64,000 bases of DNA from Bacteroidales bacterium (GTDB lineage: Bacteria; Bacteroidota; Bacteroidia; Bacteroidales; WCHB1-69), in contig JAGCXN010000044.1 of the NCBI GenBank assembly GCA_017961265.1, forward strand, positions 1 through 64,000. The letters run 5' to 3'. The notes under the pieces were generated by a model that did not search any database, was not told where the DNA came from, and was given only the letters and a program-made list of their open reading frames with translations. The position numbers and the translations under genes are program-made. Below are positions 33,324 through 41,774 of this stretch, one piece after another (position 1 is the first letter of the stretch; each line of letters begins with the position of its first letter).

Positions 33324-34397
33324 ATGAGAAAGTACATCCTTGCCATCAATCCGGGGGCAACCTCAACAAAAATTGCCGTTTTTGAAGGCGAACAGAACAT
33401 TTTCACCACCAACATCAAGCACTCCACCGAGGAACTGTCAAAATTCGCCATCCTCGCCGACCAGTACGACTATCGTAAGAATTTTGTTCTGGAGGAGCTG
33501 AAGAATCAGAACATCAACCTGGACGAAATCGCCATCGTGATGGGCCGTGGCGGCCTCATCAAACCTCTCACCTCCGGTGTTTACCGTGTGAACGACCTGA
33601 TGAAAAAACACCTGTTAGAAGGCTATAATGGCGTACATGCCTGCAACCTCGGCGGCCTTATCGCAGACAGTGTCGCAAAAATGATAGGACTGAAGGAAGC
33701 CTACATCGCCGACCCCGTCATCGTCGATGAGATGGAAGACATCGCCCGCATCTCCGGGCACAAGGATTTTGAACGACTCTCCATCTTCCATGCACTGAAC
33801 CAGAAGGCTATCGCCCGCATCTACGCCAAATCCATCGGCAAGAAATACGAAGACCTGAACCTGATCGTGGCCCACATGGGCGGCGGTATCAGTGTCGGCG
33901 CACACCGCAAGGGTCGCGTCATTGATGTGAACCAAGCACTTGAAGGAGAAGGCCCGTTCTCCCCCGAACGCTCCGGAACCCTCCCGATGGACCAGGTCAT
34001 CAAGGCCTGCTACAGCGGCAAATACACCTACGAAGAGATGCGCAAGGTCATCGTGGGCAAAGGCGGCCTCGTCTCCTACCTCGGCACCAACGACGCCTAC
34101 GAAGTGGAGAAACGCGCCCTCGCCGGCGACAAGTACGCCGACCTTATCGAGCGCGCCATGGCCTACCAGATAGGCAAGCAGATTGCCGGCAACGCCGCCG
34201 TCCTTGAAGGAAAAGTTGATGCCATCCTGCTCACTGGCGGAATCGCTTACGGCAAGCCCATCGTCGGCCACATCAAGCGCCACGTGGAATGGATCGCGCC
34301 CGTCGCCGTCTATCCCGGCGAAGACGAGATGGCATCCATGGCCATGAACGCCCGCATGATCCTCGACGGCAGCGTGGAGGTGAAGGACTACGAATAA
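33324..34397 (+). CDS. buk: Butyrate kinase
   Basis: A 357-residue ASKHA-fold kinase of the usual butyrate kinase length. The N-terminal AINPGATSTKIAVF is the phosphate-binding motif, RGGLIKPLTSGVYRVN is specific to butyrate (or branched-chain acid) kinases, and AHMGGGISVGAHRKGR and LLTGGIAYG complete the active site. It converts butyryl phosphate plus ADP to butyrate plus ATP, or the reverse. A partner phosphotransbutyrylase is not next to it. Branched-chain fatty acid substrates are also possible. Confidence 0.93.
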   Translation: MRKYILAINPGATSTKIAVFEGEQNIFTTNIKHSTEELSKFAILADQYDYRKNFVLEELKNQNINLDEIAIVMGRGGLIKPLTSGVYRVNDLMKKHLLEGYNGVHACNLGGLIADSVAKMIGLKEAYIADPVIVDEMEDIARISGHKDFERLSIFHALNQKAIARIYAKSIGKKYEDLNLIVAHMGGGISVGAHRKGRVIDVNQALEGEGPFSPERSGTLPMDQVIKACYSGKYTYEEMRKVIVGKGGLVSYLGTNDAYEVEKRALAGDKYADLIERAMAYQIGKQIAGNAAVLEGKVDAILLTGGIAYGKPIVGHIKRHVEWIAPVAVYPGEDEMASMAMNARMILDGSVEVKDYE

Positions 34398-34418
34398 GCC
34401 AACCTATACTATAATATG

Positions 34419-34455
34419 GGAGAATGGTGCTGACAAAGCCCATTCTCCTTTTTTT
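34419..34455 (+). terminator. Terminator behind buk
   Basis: Stem GGAGAATGG / CCATTCTCC with a 12-nt loop, then TTTTTTT. It separates buk from nadK 18 bp further on. Confidence 0.85.
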
Positions 34456-34473
34456 AATAAAACCATTGGATCA

Positions 34474-35319
34474 ATGAAAATCGCCCTCTATAGCAAGTTA
34501 CCCTCTACCGACGGAAAAGCGTTCATCGCCGAGGTGGTCCATTTTCTGAAAGACAAAGGCGTAACCACCCACGAATTGTCGGAAAGCACCACGAACCCGC
34601 AGGAGCTTTCAGCCTTCCAGCCCGACTTTCTCTTCTCCATCGGTGGCGACGGCACCTTTATCGATGCCGCTAACCTCGTGGGAGACAGCGGCATCCCCAT
34701 CCTGGGTATCAACACCGGTCGTATCGGCTTCCTTACCAACGTAAACCGCAACAACTTTAAAGAGGCTTTCGATTTTTTGCAAAAATCTGAATATCAAATA
34801 GAAAAAAGAAGTCTTTTGCAAATCAAAAGCGACAGCGGAGAACCACTTCCCGCCACATTTGCATTGAACGATATCTCCATCCATCCTCACGGAGAGTCGA
34901 TCAATGCCGTAAAAGTGCTGGCCAACGGCGAGCAGCTGAATACCTACTGGGGTGACGGACTGATTGTGGCTACCCCCACTGGCTCCACTGCCTACTCGCT
35001 CAGCTGTGGCGGCCCCATCCTCGTACCCTCCGCCAACGTGATGGTGCTCACCCCCATCGCCTCCCACAGCCTCACCGTCCGCCCCATCGTCCTACCCACC
35101 GACAACGAACTCAAAATCAAGGTGGAGAGCCGCTCTCACCGGTTCATCCTTTCAGTGGATTCGCATCGGTTGGCCATAAATGATAACGTAACGCTCACCG
35201 TGAGCCGCGCCCCATACACCATCCAGACCATCCGCCTCCCCAATGCCGGCTTCTACTCCGTAATCCGCGAGAAACTGCTATGGGGGCTTGACAAACGAAA
35301 TTTCTCCAACAATGAATAA
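34474..35319 (+). CDS. nadK: NAD kinase
   Basis: A 281-residue enzyme with the family motifs in order: GGDGTFIDAA (residues ~57-66), GINTGRIGFLTN, LNDISIHP and GDGLIVATPTGSTAYSLSCGGPI. It phosphorylates NAD to NADP. The next gene overlaps by 8 bp. No promoter is clear in the 18 bp after the buk terminator, so it may depend on read-through. Confidence 0.95.
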   Translation: MKIALYSKLPSTDGKAFIAEVVHFLKDKGVTTHELSESTTNPQELSAFQPDFLFSIGGDGTFIDAANLVGDSGIPILGINTGRIGFLTNVNRNNFKEAFDFLQKSEYQIEKRSLLQIKSDSGEPLPATFALNDISIHPHGESINAVKVLANGEQLNTYWGDGLIVATPTGSTAYSLSCGGPILVPSANVMVLTPIASHSLTVRPIVLPTDNELKIKVESRSHRFILSVDSHRLAINDNVTLTVSRAPYTIQTIRLPNAGFYSVIREKLLWGLDKRNFSNNE

Positions 35320-35923
35320 GAAAGCTACCCCAAAACCGCAACCGTCCATCAGGAAGTTGCCGAAACGACAGATGAAAGCTGGCAACATGCTCAACCCCAC
35401 CCCCGTGGTGATGGTGAGCTGCGGCGAAACCCCTGATGAATACAATATCATCACCATCGCATGGTGCGGCACCGTGTGCAGCGACCCGCCGATGTGCTAC
35501 ATCTCCGTCCGCCCCAATCGCCACTCCTACCCTATCATCAAGAAAAATCAGGAGTTTGTCATCAATCTTGTCTCCAATGAGTTGGCAGAACGCACTGACT
35601 GGTGTGGCGTGCGCTCGGGCAACAAGTACAACAAATTCTTCGAAACTGACCTCACGCCCGTCCGCAGCAGCACTGTAAAAGCACCTATGATATACGAGTC
35701 GCCCGTCAACCTCGAATGTGTTGTAAAACAGATGATTCCGCTCGGTTCACATGATATGTTTCTTGCCGAGATCGTAGCAGTACACGCTTCAGAGTCATTA
35801 TTCGACAAAAAAACGGGAGCCCTGCACTTGGAGCGCGCCAACCTCGTGAGCTACTCCAACGGACACTACTACCAACTCGGCAAAATCATCGGCAAGTTCG
35901 GGTTTTCGGTAGAGAAAAAGTAA
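35312..35923 (+). CDS. Flavin reductase-like FMN-binding protein
   Basis: I use the ATG at 35312, overlapping nadK, giving 203 residues. The body is a split-barrel flavin reductase-like domain: NPTPVVMVSCG, NIITIAWCGTVCSDPPMCYISVRPNRHSY and EFVINLVSNELAER are characteristic. These proteins bind FMN and reduce flavin or act as redox partners. The overlap with nadK suggests a shared demand for NADPH. The exact substrate is unknown. Confidence 0.85.
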   Translation: MNKKATPKPQPSIRKLPKRQMKAGNMLNPTPVVMVSCGETPDEYNIITIAWCGTVCSDPPMCYISVRPNRHSYPIIKKNQEFVINLVSNELAERTDWCGVRSGNKYNKFFETDLTPVRSSTVKAPMIYESPVNLECVVKQMIPLGSHDMFLAEIVAVHASESLFDKKTGALHLERANLVSYSNGHYYQLGKIIGKFGFSVEKK

Positions 35924-35995
35924 TTTTGTAGTTTTTCCCGCCGCCACCCGTCTAATGGGAAAATTCATTTCTTGAACAATTAAATACACTTGGTT

Positions 35996-37252
35996 ATGAA
36001 AAAGATATTGATTTTCCTCTTGGTTTTCGCCGCCGTGCAGCTGTATGCACAAGATTTAAATCTTTACAAACAGATTGTCAAGGAGTTAAGCTCCGAAAAA
36101 TACCAAGGGCGCGGCTACGCGTACGATGGTGCCAACAAAGCTGGAAAGTATCTGCAAAAAGAGTTTGAGAAAACAGGTGCCGATGAGGTGACCACGCAAC
36201 CTTTTAAACTGAGCATCAATACTTTTCCTGGCAAAATGGAAATGTCCGTGGACGGCAAGAAGCAGGTTCCCGGTGTGGACTTCACCATGCGTGAATTCTC
36301 GCCAGGTGTCAAAGGGACATTCCCCCTCTACTTCATTGACACAGCGAATTATGACGCTGAAAAAATCTTCAAAGATCTGGCCAAACCCGAAAACAAGGAT
36401 GTTTTCGTGGTGTGCGACTTCTGGTTCAGTTATAAGCACGGAAAAGATTTTCGCAAGTTGCAAATCAAGGACAGTTGCACGAATGCGGGCTTGATCTTCA
36501 CGTGGGAGGAACCGCTCAAGTTCTACAAAGCATACGGTGAGTTCGTGGTGGACAAGCCTATCATCTGGGTGCCGGAACGTTTCCCGAAGGATGCCAAAAC
36601 CGTCACGGTCAACATCGAGAACAAGTTCTTGAAAGACTACGAGTGTTTCAACGTCATCGCCAAGGTGGAAGGCCGCCGGCACGACAGCTGCTATGTTTTC
36701 ACGGCGCACTACGACCACCTCGGCAATCTCGGCAAGGACGTGTTTTATGCCGGAGCCAACGACAACGCCTCAGGCACTGCGGCAATTGTGACGTTAGCTG
36801 CCTATTATGCCAAAAACCGTCCCGAATACGACATGTACTTCATCGCTTTCTCGGGCGAAGATGCCAACCTGCGTGGCTCGGAGTGGTACGCTGAGCACCC
36901 CGTCGTGCCGCTGGCGCAGATCAAGTATCTGTTCAATATTGACATGATCGGCGATAACAATCCCGTGCAATACTGCGAGGTGAGCGACGAAGGGATGCGC
37001 GGTTTTGCTTTGTTTGAAAAAATAAACGACGAACAGCACCATTTCAAGTCACTGAACCGTGGCGAGTTGGCCGGCAACAGCGACCACTATCCGTTCGCCG
37101 TCCGCCATGTGCCGTGCATCTTCTTCGAGAACGAGGAGGGCGACGCTTTCAAGTACTACCACACGGTTCACGACACCTACGAAAACGCCTTGTTTGACAC
37201 GTACGAGCCGATCTTCCGGTTGGTGCGGGAGTTCGTGGAAAGGTACAATTAA
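35996..37252 (+). CDS. Secreted M28 zinc peptidase (aminopeptidase-like)
   Basis: The ATG at 35996 gives 418 residues with a signal peptide (KILIFLLVFAAVQLYAQ). The M28 metal-binding motifs are present: AHYDHLGN (His), GANDNASGTAAIV (bridging Asp), FSGEDANLRGS (Glu), NIDMIGDN and, near the end, TVHDTYEN (His). A PA-type insert may occupy residues ~110-220. It should trim peptides in the periplasm or on the cell surface. No T9SS tail is visible. Confidence 0.9.
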   Translation: MKKILIFLLVFAAVQLYAQDLNLYKQIVKELSSEKYQGRGYAYDGANKAGKYLQKEFEKTGADEVTTQPFKLSINTFPGKMEMSVDGKKQVPGVDFTMREFSPGVKGTFPLYFIDTANYDAEKIFKDLAKPENKDVFVVCDFWFSYKHGKDFRKLQIKDSCTNAGLIFTWEEPLKFYKAYGEFVVDKPIIWVPERFPKDAKTVTVNIENKFLKDYECFNVIAKVEGRRHDSCYVFTAHYDHLGNLGKDVFYAGANDNASGTAAIVTLAAYYAKNRPEYDMYFIAFSGEDANLRGSEWYAEHPVVPLAQIKYLFNIDMIGDNNPVQYCEVSDEGMRGFALFEKINDEQHHFKSLNRGELAGNSDHYPFAVRHVPCIFFENEEGDAFKYYHTVHDTYENALFDTYEPIFRLVREFVERYN

Positions 37253-37307
37253 AACTGAAAATTGAGAGTTAAAAATCAGTAATTTATAAATCAGATTTTG
37301 CCGCCCA

Positions 37308-38171
37308 ATGATTTATCTTGTACTTGCCATCGTATTTTCTGCCGGTGTTTTTGTCACCATGCGTTTTTTCAAACGCTTCGGGTTGGACAATCACCAGGCA
37401 TTGATGTGGAACTACGTCTTTGCCACGGTAACGGGTTTCCTTATGTGCGGACGGGTGGACACCGTTCCCGTATTGGTCGGCGAAGCGTGGTTCGGCTTGT
37501 CACTGCTGACGGGGTTCTGGTTTATCTTCACGTACTTGCTGATGACGGCCTCTACGCAGTCGTCGGGGGTCACGGTCACCTCGCTCTCTAGCAAGCTGTC
37601 GGTGGTGCTGCCCGCGATGGCGGGGATCCTTCTCTTTCAGGAAACATTGGGATGGCAGGTCGCCATAGGCATCATCTTGGCGTTGGTGGCGTTGGTGCTG
37701 GTGGTGGGCGGAGGAAACCAATCTGTCGAAAACAACAAAGGAACCCGATGGGTGCTTCCTATCCTGATCTTCTTCGGCACCGGCACGGGCGACATTTTGA
37801 TGAAACTCAACGAGCAGCGCAACCACGCCGACGACATGAGTTTTATGATTGCCTTCATCTACCTGATTTCCATGTTGTTCGGTATAATCCTTGTATCCTA
37901 CGAGCTCATTCGCGGCAAATCAAAATGGCAGAACAAGAGCATTATCGGCGGTGTTGCATTGGGGGTCATCAATTTCTTTTCCACTTACTGCATCTTCCAA
38001 GCCATGCGCTGTTTCGACAATGTGATACTGTTTCCCATCTACAACATCGGGGTGGTCAGCCTCACCGCTTTGATTGGCTGGCTTGTTTTCAAGGAAAGGC
38101 TGACGTGGAAAAACTACCTAGGACTTGCCATTGCCCTCATTGCCGTGATACTCATTTCAATAAAATGGTGA
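37308..38171 (+). CDS. DMT/EamA-type transporter, ten helices
   Basis: A 287-residue protein with ten regularly spaced hydrophobic helices and an internal duplication typical of the EamA/DMT superfamily (first half residues 1-125, second half 145-287). It has TSLSSKLSVVLPAMAGILLFQETL in the first repeat and YNIGVVSLTALIGWLVFKERLTWKNYLG in the second. Probably exports or imports a small metabolite; the substrate is unknown. Confidence 0.85.
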   Translation: MIYLVLAIVFSAGVFVTMRFFKRFGLDNHQALMWNYVFATVTGFLMCGRVDTVPVLVGEAWFGLSLLTGFWFIFTYLLMTASTQSSGVTVTSLSSKLSVVLPAMAGILLFQETLGWQVAIGIILALVALVLVVGGGNQSVENNKGTRWVLPILIFFGTGTGDILMKLNEQRNHADDMSFMIAFIYLISMLFGIILVSYELIRGKSKWQNKSIIGGVALGVINFFSTYCIFQAMRCFDNVILFPIYNIGVVSLTALIGWLVFKERLTWKNYLGLAIALIAVILISIKW

Positions 38172-38340
38172 TGGTCTAGGTGCATTAAATAAGCCCGTTA
38201 AGAAGATTTTTGCAGAATGTTTCTTTTATAAAAGATAAAATCAATGAAATTGAAAGATAACGCACCCTGCTTCCGATATAAGCAACACAAATTGGAGCTT
38301 CTACGAAAGTCGGCGAAATTCTGGGGTGTAGTCGAATAAC

Positions 38341-38371
38341 ACTCTGCGAGTCTCTGCGCAGTCCTCGGTAA
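38341..38371 (+). repeat. Dispersed CGCAGA-type repeat, copy 1 (partial)
   Basis: CTCTGCGAGTCTCTGCGCAG followed by TCCTCGG is the right half of the dispersed repeat seen better at 50,520 and 51,413. It lies in the 239-bp gap upstream of the aspartic protease gene; nothing else is recognised there. Confidence 0.6.
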
Positions 38372-38410
38372 ATCAATATTCCCGGAATTTTTCCTTTCAT
38401 ACCAAAAAAT

Positions 38411-39622
38411 ATGAACAAGTCAACTTCCCAATCCCATCTGTCCCCTAAAGCAAATTTCCTTTGGGCGGTCATCACCTTTTTCGTCACATTCACAAATGCG
38501 TTCGCACAAACCAATGACAGCATCCCGTTTCTTTATCGGGGCCACCTGTTTTTTGAAGGAGTCGTCAACGACACGCTGGACTGTAACATCCTGTTTGATA
38601 CGGGGGCTGCGAATCTGTTCGGCGTTGACAGCGTGTACCTGGACCATTCCACATGGAATCCCACAAACCGCGGTTTTGCCTATGCTCCCGGCGGCGCAGG
38701 CATGACCAAAGTCCAGATAATTTTCGAACCCACCACGGTGAAAATAGGGAGCCTTTCGGGGCATTATCAAATGGTGCCGATTTTTGAACTCCGTGATATC
38801 TTGGGCTGCCATGTTGATGGCATATTGGGCATCAAGGATCTGTTGGACTATCCCCTTGAAATCAATTTCGAACAACAGTACATAAAACAATACAAGACTG
38901 GCTTTCCCAGCACTGACGGATATTTCAAGATGCCCATCCGGCACAAGAACAACCGTGTGATGCTGCAGGTATCCGCCATCATCGGGGGCAAGACCATCCA
39001 CGGATGGTATCTAATGGATACAGGCAGCGGAAGCTCCATTGATTTTACTGCACAAACCGTGGAACAATATCAGATGGACGCCATCTCTGGGAAAAGACGT
39101 ATTGCTGATATCCTGCAATTTGGCATTGGCGATAAAGAGCAAGAGTGGTGCGTGGATATGCTGTCCGACAAAATCATCCTTGGGGACGACACCCTTCTCG
39201 GCGAACCGATCTCTTATATTCCCGAAGGGGTTGGCACTTTTGGAGAAATGGAATATCTCGGAGTTATTGGCAATGCCATCTGGTCGAAGTACAATATTGT
39301 TATTGATGCCCCCAAAGGGGTCCTCTACCTTAATCGTATCAAAGGCGACTACTCTCCGGTACCAACCTACGACTACGGTTTCCGAAATCGGACGGACATT
39401 GGCAAAGGCTGGATCGTCTCATGGCTTGAGAGAGACGGAGATGCCGTCAATGCGGGAATGGCGTTAGGGGATATCATTACGGCAGTAAACGGGAAAAGCG
39501 TTACGGACTATTCTTGGGACGAAGAGGAGGCCCTTGACGACGTGCCCAACCAGACCATAGAAATCACCCGCACTGACGGCTCAAAAATACAGATTGTTTT
39601 GGAAGCGAAAAAACGGTGGTAA
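38411..39622 (+). CDS. Exported retropepsin-like aspartic protease with C-terminal PDZ
   Basis: A 403-residue protein with a signal peptide (~33 residues). Two aspartic half-sites are visible, FDTGAANLFG (D63) and YLMDTGSGSSI (D203), each at the start of a retropepsin-like lobe. The last ~75 residues form a PDZ domain (GWIVSWLERDGDAVNAGMALGDIITAVNGKSV). Single-chain, two-lobed retropepsin-like proteins with PDZ ends occur in Bacteroidota, but their substrates are unknown. Likely periplasmic or outer-membrane associated. Confidence 0.8.
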   Translation: MNKSTSQSHLSPKANFLWAVITFFVTFTNAFAQTNDSIPFLYRGHLFFEGVVNDTLDCNILFDTGAANLFGVDSVYLDHSTWNPTNRGFAYAPGGAGMTKVQIIFEPTTVKIGSLSGHYQMVPIFELRDILGCHVDGILGIKDLLDYPLEINFEQQYIKQYKTGFPSTDGYFKMPIRHKNNRVMLQVSAIIGGKTIHGWYLMDTGSGSSIDFTAQTVEQYQMDAISGKRRIADILQFGIGDKEQEWCVDMLSDKIILGDDTLLGEPISYIPEGVGTFGEMEYLGVIGNAIWSKYNIVIDAPKGVLYLNRIKGDYSPVPTYDYGFRNRTDIGKGWIVSWLERDGDAVNAGMALGDIITAVNGKSVTDYSWDEEEALDDVPNQTIEITRTDGSKIQIVLEAKKRW

Positions 39623-39641
39623 AATATATCCCATGAATAAT

Positions 39642-40325
39642 GCTCCCAAAGGGAGCCATTTTCAATAACCCCACATGCAATGTGGGGTGGAAGCTGGGCG
39701 TACAGACAATGGCGTGCCAGAGGCACGCGCTCTCAAAAAGCATCAATCTTTTAGAAAATACTCCTCATTAATTATGATACCATTCTCTATCAAAAATGCA
39801 CGATACTCTTCCTCAAAACTAACAATCTTGTGATGTTCTTTTTGATTTCTTATATAATTCACTATCGTATCCTTATCTCGTCCATTGTATGAAATGGCTG
39901 CGTATTCTTTACCCCACCCATTCCAATTAGGAAAAACAGGACTCTCACGAAGCCATTTGCTTGTAAAGGTCTTTATGGCTTGGACATACTTGGCTGGAGA
40001 AAGATCGGGTGGTAATGAAACGAGCAGATGAATATGGTCTGGCATTCCTCCAATACGAATGAGTTTGGCTTTGAGATTCTCTGTCTGTTTCATAATGATG
40101 GCGTAGAGTTCGCGCTCATGTTCGGCATCAATTGTCTTTTCACTACGATAAGTGCGGAACACGATATGGTAAATGGATTGTATATAGCTCATAACAATAT
40201 GATGTATTAGGTGTTATAATAGTTTTTGCGATGAGAGCGCGTGCTTCCAGCACGCTTTGATATGCGCGACGACGTTACACCCCACATTGCATGTGGGGTT
40301 ACTGAGAGTAGCTCCCTTCGGGAGC
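39642..40325 (-). mobile_element. Y1/HUH transposon bounded by mirrored triple hairpins
   Basis: A 684-bp unit with one transposase gene. Each end carries three hairpins, in opposite orientation. Left: GCTCCC-AAA-GGGAGC (39642-39656), ACCCCACAT-GCA-ATGTGGGGT (39668-39688), GCGTGCC-AGA-GGCACGC (39712-39728). Right: GCGTGCT-TCC-AGCACGC (40239-40255), ACCCCACAT-TGC-ATGTGGGGT (40279-40299), GCTCCC-TTC-GGGAGC (40311-40325). The mirror arrangement resembles the REP-flanked RAYT organisation more than an ordinary IS200. A partial copy lies at 40,822. Confidence 0.8.
39743..40192 (-). CDS. tnpA: IS200/IS605-type Y1 (HUH) transposase, RAYT-like
   Basis: A 149-residue single-strand DNA transposase. 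The metal-binding HUH motif is GGMPDHIHLLVSL (H53, H55) and the catalytic tyrosine is Y113 in VNYIRNQKEHH. It opens with YHIVFRTYRSE, a typical strand of TnpA/RAYT proteins. The active-site residues all look intact. The gene lies inside hairpin-flanked ends. The nearest families are IS200-type TnpA and REP-associated tyrosine transposases; the sequence alone does not decide which. Confidence 0.9.
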   Translation of the reverse strand: MSYIQSIYHIVFRTYRSEKTIDAEHERELYAIIMKQTENLKAKLIRIGGMPDHIHLLVSLPPDLSPAKYVQAIKTFTSKWLRESPVFPNWNGWGKEYAAISYNGRDKDTIVNYIRNQKEHHKIVSFEEEYRAFLIENGIIINEEYFLKD

Positions 40326-40336
40326 GTATCTATTTC

Positions 40337-40594
40337 TTAATCATGAATTTCTTTAAATGGTATCAAATCAATAATGCTTCCGTTGCATTTTGGAAAATTC
40401 TTGCAAACAATTTTGTCAAAGTCATTGTCACTGCGGAATTGCGGTTTGGTACGGATAGCTTTGACATTTTTATATTGATAGTGTTCCCCGCAATGCAGGC
40501 ATTCCACAGTTTCTTCAAGAGCAAACCCTAATCCGCTTTTTTGATGGTCTTTAATGGCAATCATTTTTTGATGTTCGTCAAGTTCTATGTACAT
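40337..40594 (-). CDS. Small Cys-rich protein beside the transposon
   Basis: An 85-residue protein. Two cysteine pairs, ECLHCGEHY and IVCKNFPKCNG, look like a zinc ribbon, and the N-terminus (MYIELDEHQKMIAIKDHQ) is charged. It starts at an ATG at 40594 and ends 11 bp from the transposon edge. Function unknown. It may be a remnant or a cargo gene, but it has no hairpins of its own. Confidence 0.5.
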   Translation of the reverse strand: MYIELDEHQKMIAIKDHQKSGLGFALEETVECLHCGEHYQYKNVKAIRTKPQFRSDNDFDKIVCKNFPKCNGSIIDLIPFKEIHD

Positions 40595-40821
40595 ATCGTC
40601 AATTTTTTAAGTGTCATTGTTTTCATCAAAAAAGCCCGTACCTAAAATGACGAAACTATGACATTTTGGTTAAAAACTAAAAATCAAGTGTGGACTGATA
40701 AAACCTTTGCGCGGGCAGCAGGCGATACCACAAAAACATTTGCAAAAGTACAAATAAATTTCGTAAACAACATCAATTGTGAAAAATATTTTAAATTTTA
40801 TCTTACATAAAAGATAAAGCA
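40595..40821. other. AT-rich intergenic region
   Basis: Together with the relic at 40,822-40,968 this is part of a 436-bp gap. I see no gene. TTTGGTTAAAAAC and TACATAAAAGATAAAG are AT-rich leader-like sequence without a convincing promoter. Confidence 0.4.
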
Positions 40822-40968
40822 GCTTCCAGAGGGAGCCATTTTCAATAACCCCACATGCAATGTGGGATGGAAACAGTGCGTACAGACAATGGCGTGCCAG
40901 AGGCACGCGCTCTCAAAAACATCTGTCTTCGAGGAAATACTCTTCCTTAATAGTGATTGAAGAAAATT
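40822..40968 (-). mobile_element. Decayed partial copy of the hairpin-flanked HUH element
   Basis: The left-end hairpins of the 39,642 element recur in the same order and spacing: GCTTCC-AGA-GGGAGC (40822-40836), ACCCCACAT-GCA-ATGTGGGAT (40848-40868, one mismatch) and GCGTGCC-AGA-GGCACGC (40892-40908). They are followed by about 50 bp matching the 3' end of the transposase gene. The rest of the element is missing. Confidence 0.8.
40913..40968 (-). pseudogene. 3' remnant of a Y1 transposase gene
   Basis: The minus strand encodes ITIKEEYFLED, aligning with the C-terminus of the intact transposase (IIINEEYFLKD), then continues to a stop at 40913. Only the last ~15 codons remain, so it cannot be functional. 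Confidence 0.7.
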
Positions 40969-41030
40969 ATTTTCCCCATACCCTCTTCCATAAAAGAGAA
41001 AATTGCGATTTTTGCAAAAAGTTTCTCTTC

Positions 41031-41687
41031 ATGAATAAAACAACAGTCTTTCGAAGAATCATCGGTATCATCGCGCTGGTGTGCTGGGCTGTCACCTTCG
41101 TACCGTGGATTGTCCTGCCAGATGGTGACAGGCTCGCGTGGCAACTACAAAATTGGGCAATGGCTTCTTCCTCAATTCTCACCATTGTGTATATTATCGT
41201 ACTCACGGTTCAATACAACAAGGACGAGCAGAAGACACTTATGAGAATCCGCAATATGATTAATTGTTGTGTGACTGTGACGATTTGTGTGGCCTTTTTC
41301 ATATTTGCTGCACTCAAGGCCGACCATAAGATTTGGGAAAACGAAAAGTACGTAATTTATGGATACAAAGTAAATGACGATATAAATGGCGGTTTCTGCA
41401 TTCCAACAATATTTGATTTTTACGAACGAAAAGGCATAGTGGATGACCGACTGGGCATCATTGGAGATATGAGAGCATATCTGTTTAACACTGGAGATCT
41501 GAATCGGGTACGAAAAATTGATTACACCATATACGAGCCACTTGATTTGATTAAGGAGGAGATGGATTATATGCCCAACGACACCGACAGCGTACGCCAT
41601 CTCGTTTCTTTTTATCGCCTAAGCGATCTATCTTACTGCTACGACCAAAGCCAAAACGATTCGCATATTGAGTTGACGAGCCAATAG
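41031..41687 (+). CDS. Membrane protein, unknown
   Basis: The ATG at 41031 gives 218 residues; longer in-frame extensions run through the transposon relic and are rejected. There are three hydrophobic helices (about residues 10-28, 42-62 and 78-96), followed by a soluble C-terminal domain of ~110 residues with Tyr/Asp-rich segments. No family is recognised. The location just behind the relic suggests accessory DNA. Confidence 0.55.
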   Translation: MNKTTVFRRIIGIIALVCWAVTFVPWIVLPDGDRLAWQLQNWAMASSSILTIVYIIVLTVQYNKDEQKTLMRIRNMINCCVTVTICVAFFIFAALKADHKIWENEKYVIYGYKVNDDINGGFCIPTIFDFYERKGIVDDRLGIIGDMRAYLFNTGDLNRVRKIDYTIYEPLDLIKEEMDYMPNDTDSVRHLVSFYRLSDLSYCYDQSQNDSHIELTSQ

Positions 41688-41688
41688 T

Positions 41689-41716
41689 CTGCGAGTCTCT
41701 GCGCCGTCGGCGGGTA
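41689..41716 (+). repeat. Dispersed CGCAGA-type repeat, copy 2 (partial)
   Basis: TCTGCGAGTCTCTGCGCCGT followed by CGGCGGG, the right half of the repeat, in the 87-bp gap before the acyltransferase gene. Confidence 0.55.
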
Positions 41717-41774
41717 AAAATAAAAATGACTGTCCTCCCAAAATGAAAAATACAATAAGAAACTTCGCATTACA

